This document shows, piece by piece, positions 51,901 through 60,900 of a stretch of 64,000 nucleotides of DNA. The number at the start of each line of letters is the position of its first letter. Position 1 is the stretch's first letter. The position numbers were made by a program, and so were the translations under genes. This DNA is from Brachypodius melanocephalos (Eukaryota; Chordata; Aves; Passeriformes; Pycnonotidae), in the NCBI GenBank assembly GCA_013398615.1, contig VZSR01000520.1, positions 21,005,801-21,069,800 of the forward strand. The letters run 5' to 3'. The notes under the pieces are model-generated. The model was not told the origin of the DNA and ran no database searches. It saw only the letters and a program-made list of their open reading frames with translations.

Positions 51901-54900
51901 AGGTTAAAGTTAGGAGAAAGGATTGAGGACATATCCATTGAGGAGAAAAAAAAGGAAATACTTTGAAGCAGATAAAAAACTCTTCTTATCAGACAAGACT
52001 TTCATAAGGATGTTAACTTGAAATTGTACCCTGGGAAATTAACTGTATCTCAACAGGATATGTTACCCATGCCTTGATGCTGCACTTTAAGATGTTTACA
52101 TGACTTGCAGTTGCAAGTCAAGCTTGCTTATGTTTATTCTTATTTTCAAAACTTGATGATCCAGTGCTTACAAGCTTGCTCCTTTGAAATACAATAAATT
52201 AGTTGATAGTAAGCCATTAGAGAACTGAAGAGTTTATGGCAGAAGATGTAGCACAGCTAGTTTAGTTAAGCAAAATTCAGTTACCCAAAATGGAATACAG
52301 TCACAGTACCTGACAGTCAGTACCAGATCATACTTCTCTAATGTACAGTAAAGTTAAATTGTTTAGTGTCATCATACAAAAATTGGTGTTTGTGCGACAG
52401 TTTTGTAAATTGATAGCATTATCAACTAACTTAACTATGTGATAGAATTAAACTTTAAAACTGTCAAATCAAATGTAATCGTTATATAAAGTATGCAAAT
52501 AAAAGGGTGTTAGTAGGCTAGTGTCCCTGTTGTCAAGATTAGGAGTTTCAGTATTAACTTTATTTTGTTAAAACAAAATTAACTTCTGTTTGGTTTGGTT
52601 TCCATTTATACTAAAATAGACATAATCTCCTACTTACAAGTAATTCCTCAGTTTTCCCCTGCAAGAGCCTCTGAACTTCTAAAAACTACCTTTTCTGCTG
52701 TTCCTGTCAATCTTTAGGCTTTGAACCAGCTGTTCGAAAAAATCATGGCTCTAGACATTGATGAGCGTCACCTTCTGCGTCTGGGTCATGGAGAAGAGGA
52801 ATTAGAGACAGAGAAAGATTTCAGCAGGTGAGAAAGGAGATGCTAATCATAAACTTAACTTATATAAACATGGCAGCAAGATGTCTCTGTTGAATCCACT
52901 CTACCTCCCATGCAAAGGAGTTGTGTTGGACAAATTTTACCCTTCTCATATCAAATCCCAGTAACACAGAGTGCACTATTTTTCAGTACAAGGTTTAGTA
53001 ATTTTGGTTCTTATTCTGTACAGAAGCTGTGCTTCCTTGAGCATCTAAAGACAGAATCAGTCAGTTCTTGTTCACAAACTCAACTGCTTGAATAACAGAT
53101 AATTAGATTTTTTAACCCTTATACCTTTTGTACAATTATCTGTGAGAGAAATTAGAATAATAAGGCAAATTCTTGGAGTTACATTTTTTTGTACAAATAC
53201 TATATCACTTCTACTATCATGGTGATTTTTGCATTAATAAACATGAAATTAAACTTTCTGCTTTGAATTCTTCAGGTACTGCTTAACTTCAAAATTGCAT
53301 ATTTCATTGATAACACATTTTGAGGTATACATGCATAAGGAAAACTATCAACTCTGTATCAGTACAAAGACTTAAGAACCTGTTCTCCTAAATATTTGTA
53401 TGTTTGTCATGCATTAGTCTGATTGACGTCAGTAGGATTACACACATTCATAAATGTAAGCAGGGTATAATGGTCGTGCACTGGAAATATCTGAACTGTC
53501 CGGTACTGGATTATCATAGCAATACTTTGACTTCAAAAGCTGTAGTAAAAATTATATATAGTCACTAGAAGCTAGCCACATGTACATAGTTTAGTATTTA
53601 GCAAAATAAATACCTTGTGATTTTTGTCTTTTAAATTGAATGCTTTGACATAGCCAAATTATTCCAGAAATTTGATAGCCAAAAACTCCCTGAAATGATG
53701 GCATAGAAGATACTTATTTAATAGTATCCATAGTTTAATATATTCCTTGAACTGTAGTGTTCATCATTAAAAGGAGTTTCCTTTAAGACACCAAATTGTC
53801 TATTTTCACGCTTTCTCAATGTAACTCCAGACCTATGGGATATTTCTGCAAGCACTATGGGTTCTGGCAGTTCAAGAGGAGGGAGGGATGAAGATTGAGG
53901 AATATATTTGAAGGGCTGCACTACTGTGTGAACTTTATTTCTCATGAGCTTGGCTTTGTGAATTGTTAGGGCTCAACTGACAGAAATAGCATGTAGCAAA
54001 TTCTTAGGTTTTGGAACAGGGTTGTAGTTGTGGGGTTTTTTGGCAGGGTGCTGGGATTTTTTGTGATCTCTCATTGTGATATTTAGAATCTATTTTGAAT
54101 TTAATAAAAATTATGTTATATGTAATCCATTTTGCAGGTATGGAAGAGTTAATTATGTGCTGGCTCGAAGACTTGAACTTCTACGAGAAGTTGGGCGATT
54201 ACAAGAGAGTCTTGGAGTCCCAGGAGATGTTTCTTACACTTGTGAAACAGCTGGCCACTTTTTCTTATACCAAGTAAGGATTGAAATACTTCTGCAGAGA
54301 GACTGTATGACCTAAATACATTACAAAACACTTTGTAAAACTTGCAGTGAATTTTTCAGAGTTCAGAGTAAAAGCAAAAAGCATTTTCCTTGGTGATTCA
54401 CAATACAGTAACAGCTAAAGTTAAAATTGCAGCATGACTTGCTTGTGTTGCTGTTGTTTTAAATCCTGCCTGCTGACTCACCAAGTCATTGCTGCCCTTC
54501 ATGAATGCTGGCAAAGATTCTAACCTGAAGCTTCTCCTTCAGATAGGAAAATCCATGGGCTGCTTTATATTTTGGACAAGCGTTAGAGCAGCTACTTGAT
54601 GGTCCTGATAAGGGGTTTTTATAGTATGAAATGCCAATGTGAAATGAAATGCACAATGTACAAAATGGTATGTTGCATGTCCCTCATTTCTTGTCCATGT
54701 ACTTTTCAGTGATGTGGTCTACATTTGCAATTAGTGTTGCATAAGGGGACTTAGAGAGTGGTACTTAGGACTGAATGCACATATTGTGTATGTTTTTACA
54801 GAAGTTACTGTGGGCTAGCCTTAGTGTGGATCTTTACATTAAATGGACATTAGATGTTGAAGAGTGCGGGGGACATTGCTAGAGGTCATCTTCTGGTTCA

Positions 54901-57900
54901 GTTTCCTCCTGAAAGAATCCCACTTGGTATTTAAAGCGAAGTAGTGTAAGTGGAGATAATAAAGAAGTGTACTTCTGTGTTGGGTTTATGTGGCAAGGTC
55001 TGGGTAGCAGGTGGCTGTAGGAATGACAGAAAAGGCCGGGGGCTGCCCTGTCCTGGACACAGCCAGCTCCAGCAGACCCACTGCTGGCCAAAGCTGAATC
55101 CACAGTGACATGAGTAGTGCCTCTGTAAAAACCTCTTTGGGAAGAGGCCAAAAACCAGCAGCAGCAGCTGAGGGCAGAGAGGGGAGTGTGAGAAACAACT
55201 CCATACACCCAGGTCAGAAGAAAAAGGGACAGGAGGTGCTCCAGGCATCAGAGCATAGCTTCCCCATAGCTTGTGGAGACAGCCATGGTAAAGCAGGTTT
55301 TCCACCTGCAGCCGATGGAGAGGCTGTGGCAGACCAGATACCGACACTGCAGCCCAGGGAATACCCCATGTGTTGAGCAGGTGGATACATCCTGAAGGAA
55401 GAGGCAGCCTGTCCAAATCCCATGCTGGAGCAGGGAAGAAGTGTGAGTAGGAAGGTGTGGCGAGGATGTGGTCTTGTGAGCTTGAATGACAGCACCATTA
55501 TTTCTGTACTGCTCTGGCTGGCGAAGAGATTAAAAAAATTGACAATGAAATTAAGCCTGGGAAGAAAGAGGAAGTGGAGAAGAAAGGTGATTTGGTGTTT
55601 GTCTTTGTTGCTCACCATCTTACTCTGTTTTTAATTTGAAATAAATTAAATCAATTTTCCATTTTGCCTGTGATCCTACTTGCTAAGGAATCTCCCTGTC
55701 TTTTTCTCAACCCATAAACTTTTCCATCTTTCTCCGCTGTCCTGTTGAAGAGGGGGAGTGAGAGAAAGTGGGTGGGAGTCTGTCAGCCAGCCAAGCCCAA
55801 CCCACCACAACTTCAAAAATGTCATCGTGCCACAAGGTTGAATGCTACCTAAGACATACCTTACTTTTGTGATAATTTTTTAATGCTGTTCTGCAAGCTT
55901 ATACATTGCTGAAAACCTTATGATATAAATCCACTTTGCTTTGTCATAGGTAATGTCTCGTTGGGAGGAGTATATCAGTAAAGTGAAAGTTAAAGGTGGA
56001 AAATCGCCAGATGTTGCAGATGTCTCCAGTTTCTTTCCTTTTCACCAATATTTTGCAAATGCTCCTCAACCAGTTTTCAAAGGCAAGTCATATGAGGAAG
56101 ATATGGAAATTGCTGAAGGATGTTTTAGACATATTAAGAAAATATTCACTCAACTTGAGGTAAGACATGTAACTGTTTAAAGGCAAGTGAATCTGGCTAA
56201 TCCTATAGAAAAACTTTACACGGTTGCAAAATTTTCATTTTCCCTACATCCTAGAAAAAATACACACATCTAGGCAACTTCATTACCTTGCAAGGTGAGA
56301 ATTTCCATTTTTGAGTAATATAGGTATGTTACACAATAGAGGCAAGGGTCTAGTCTCTTTTAGTTGGATCGTGGAAAGCAGCCGTTCTGCATCCATTTTC
56401 ACTGACAAGGTTACAAGGATTGATACACATATCACTGCTCCTCTGATCCTCACAGGGTCTTTGTATTTTCCTGTAATCAAATAACCTAAAAGTAACAGAT
56501 TTTCTTCTATTTTTGTCAGAATTGCTTAAGAGACTATTAAAAGTTAGGGTAAAGGTGATTTGTGTATCATTTGATTATATTGACTGTCATGGTCTTTCTG
56601 CTACTGAATTTGATGTGATGTTATGATGCAGTAAAGTAGGAAACAAGAAGATACAATAAAAGAAAATATGGGGGGGATTCTGAGAGGGTTCCTCAGAATT
56701 ATTTGAATATTTTCTGCGAATTTATATGTACAGGCAGGTTAGAAGAATTCTTTGATAGGTTTTACAGGATTGTTTTTCAAAATATGCTAAACCTGGACAC
56801 CACAAATTATTCAGATGGGATTGTTAACAGTACCTACCCTCAGAACTTTCTTGTTTAATTATGTTAAGAAGGTGGCCACCTAGTTTGAGTGGATTCATTT
56901 TATAAGTGATATTTTTTCATATTCTGACTTTCAAGACTTTTCTTTTGTCCTCCTTAGGAATTCCGAGCATTTGAACTTCTCCGCAGTGGCCTGGATAGAT
57001 CCAAATACCTGTTGGTGAAAGAAGCAAAAATCATTGCCATGACTTGTACTCATGCTGCTCTGAAACGACGTGACCTGGTTGAATTAGGTTTCAAAGTAAT
57101 GATTATACTAGAGTTACTGTACTATTAGATTTTGCTATTGGTTCTCCCCTATTCCCCACCCCATATGAATCTTTGTATCTTTGCCCAAAATCTACGCAGA
57201 TAAAACTTCTGTAAGTAAAAAGTTAAATCACTTTTAAGTTTCTGTATATACAAAAATGCTTAATAGTGCATTTTTTTAAAAGTCAGTTTTGCCATATTAC
57301 ATGATAAACAGCAGTGATAGGATTAATAAAATAGAGGCAGAACTAGATAGAAAAACGTGGCCTTTACAGCTTTGTTTGCCTAAAAAATTAACAGTTTGAG
57401 AAAAAAGAACTATGATACAATACTTTTTTCACTCTGCAGAGGTAATTATAACTATTAATTTAGTGCAGTCTTTTTTTCTGACAAAAGCCAGCCACCAGTA
57501 ATTCTTTCAATATTAGTTTTCACTGATTATGTACTGTATTGGATCACAAAATGGCTCCTCTTCAGCTTCAGTGCAGAGATACCAAATTAGTTTGCATCAC
57601 TGCACAAAGCTTTTCTCTTGTGGTTGTGGCATATAGGAAGCATGTAATGTATGTAATTCAGTCATGGATTCCTTCTAGGTGTAAGCCCTGACTGGTACAG
57701 AGAGATCTGCCATTGATGTAATATGACTTCACCTACTTGGTAATACTGATATTTTGCCTATAAAGTGAAATCCTGCTGTAACTGTCCCACCCAGCAAACT
57801 CTGAAGGAGTAATAGATGCTTTCTTTTGGTAGGCTGAATAAATACATTCATTTGTGTTACTGTGTTTATGGACATATCTTTACTTTTTCTTTTCTCAGTA

Positions 57901-60900
57901 TGACAACATCTTAATGGAAGAGTCTGCTCAGATTCTGGAGATAGAAACCTTTATACCTCTCCTGTTGCAGGTTAGACTTGAGACATAAAAGATTTTTCCA
58001 AAAAAAGATAATTAAGACTCTGCGTTCTTGAACAATATTGAATGTTAAAATGAAAATTACCATGTGCAGAAAGTAACTCAGAACTAATACTTGCTATTAA
58101 GAACTTTCACATTGATTATGAAATTATTTTATTCAATGAAGTAAACATCTTACTTTTTTTTTCAAATTTTTAAATGAGCATTGAATAACCAGATGTCTCT
58201 GGCAGGTGGGGGAAAATAGGTGTATGTGAGAAATGCAGAAACTGAAGAGTTTATGTAATTAGCATAGACCATTTCACCATAGAGGCATATTCTGGGACTA
58301 GTCCATGAGTTTATTTATATGAGGCATCTAAACAGTCCTTGAAATTTGAGTGGGTTTTTATTTTAACAAAACCTAAGGATCTAGCCCTTCAGACTAGCCG
58401 TACTTGATTTATTCATTTGCAATTCAGTAGGAAATTTTTAAAACCAAAATTTTTGTGGGGAGCTTTTTGTCCAAGATTAAAATGGCTGATGCATACAGAA
58501 CAACTATATAGCATGCTTGGTCATCTCCAAAGCTGAAACTTTTGGGAGCAGGTAAAAAAAAAAGTTTTGATTTTGTGTGGTTTTTTTTATTCTTGCCAAT
58601 AAAAATTATTTCCATCCTCTTACTTCCTTACTAAGGCTTTTTCAGGCTTGAGGAATTGGACAGTGCAGAATTCAGTTTTCTTTCCTGGCTGTCTGATCAG
58701 AAACAGCTTAGAGGTCTTCACTTCAAGTGGCAGGAAAAGGAACTTTATGTTCTCTCTCAAATAGTGTTCCCATAGGAAAAAGGAATTATCATAGGATGCT
58801 AGTTGTGAAAAGCATTCAGTCCAAAAGCCAAGATGGGAATTAGTTAGGGGCACATCCTGGTCATGGAAGAGGCTATTTGAGAATTACAGAAGTAAACAAA
58901 TTAAGCGCATAACTACAGAGACGCTTGAAAGGCAGGTTCAGATTTCTTCAGACATCTGAACACTAAAAACTGTTTCAGATGCTTCATATTCACTGCCTCA
59001 GAATCAAAAAAATAAAGTTCAAAGGACAGTTCTGGGGTAATTACTACTACTGTGTAGTAATCATGGGGTTTTGGCTTTTAAAGCAATATAATATTATATT
59101 TATTCTGGTATTTCTCTACTAATTTTAGCAGCTAAAGGTACTTGTTTTTTAAGAAAAGAGACTTTATTTACAATTCTACTCTCTGGATGGAAGGTAGTAA
59201 TCTTTAAAAAGACTTCAGTTCAGTTAGCTTAAAAACAAATGTTGAAGGGCTTAGAGGAGGACAATCTGACACTTAATGTGTTTTGAGTGCCTTGATTATA
59301 TTGGAATAGTTATATTCCAATATAACATACATTATTATATTGCAATAGTGTAATTCTTCAATTGTAGAACCCCCAGGATGGATTCAGTCGTTTGAAGCGG
59401 TGGATTATGATTGGTGACCATCATCAGTTACCACCAGTCATTAAGAACATGGCTTTTCAAAAGTACTCCAACATGGAACAGTCTCTTTTTACACGGTTTG
59501 TTCGTGTTGGAGTGCCAACTGTTGATCTGGATGCACAAGGAAGAGCAAGAGCAAGGTAAGACAGAAAATCCTTTGTCTAGCTTGTAAGAAAGTAACAGGT
59601 TAAAAATGAGAGAAGGGGCACACATAGTTACAGAAACTGTTCTTTATTGTTAGGACAGGAGTTTGCAAAACTGGAATTTAGTTGTTTTGTTCCATTAATT
59701 TCAGCTTGGACTAGGAAGGCAAATTTTACTTCTCTGAAATGCAGAAATCAGATTAATTTCTTCATTGTTATTTTTACATAGTAGTACTCTGCTGTTGCAT
59801 GAGTGAAAATTATATTCAAATAATGAAAATTATATTCAAAGATATTTAATTATCTTAAGTGTTTAAGGGGTTTTTTACAAATGAGACTTTGCAGAAGCTT
59901 TCTTTTCTAAACTAACATTTTGTATATTCAAAGTTAAATAAAGATCTGATTTATTTAGCATTGAATGTGTAATAATTCCCTTAAAGTCTGTAAAAGGATG
60001 CTTTTCTGTAAAATTTCAGGACAGCTGCCTCCAGAGATTGGACACATGCAGGTTGTCCACACAAGAACATAAAACCTCATTTATGTTAAAGGAGATACTG
60101 TGACTCTGTAGTGTAGTAGCTTTTCTTTTTTATCTATGTATTTGTCATTTCACAAATTTATTGATTTTGTAAATTGCGTATTTGTGGTGTCACATTAAGA
60201 AGGAAAATTAAAACCGAATAAGAGAAAATTACTCCATATAAAATCTTGTTACTCTAGGTTTAGTTTTAAATCTTTATTTTAGGCATAAAATGTAGTGAAA
60301 AATATGAAGGATGACTTAATTTTTTTCATGTAGAAAACGTTGGGAATCTAGAATATTATTTTCTAGTCTTATTAATAACAGTTCAGTATCATTTTTAAAC
60401 TGATATATCATGGTAAATAAAGTTCATTTTACAAAATCTTAGTGAACTTATTAGTGATAAGAGAGCAGAAGTCCTTCACTTTGCAAGTAATTTCTTGATC
60501 AGGGATTTTTTTGTCCATGCCTTCCTAGGCTTTGTCTTTTTAGATCACAGGTAGCTTCCCCATGAGCTATCTGCTTCTTAATCTGGTCTAGATATTGTTG
60601 TGCATTTGTGAATGAGGCATTTTGTTAGTATTACTGTCCCTGTAAATATCAGAAATCATTTCAGTTCATGTCTTGCTAATACTAGGAAATACACAAAATA
60701 AATAAGGCAATCAATTTCTTTTTATTATAAGAATCTTTACCACAGTTAATGCAGAATATACTTTATTCCATCTGTTTGTAAAGAAGCATTACTATTCCTT
60801 AAGCTTTGTTACCCATGAAAATTTGTGCTACAATTCTTGCAAAATTTGTGGAGTGGACTTAAAGTTGAGTGTGCCACACTGACCTGGCATCTGAAATTTT

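Noticed and set aside
54879..55618. Several 70-160 residue open frames around 54.9-55.6 kb
   Set aside because: They lie in or across the solo LTR, on both strands, with no retroviral protein motif; LTRs are normally non-coding.
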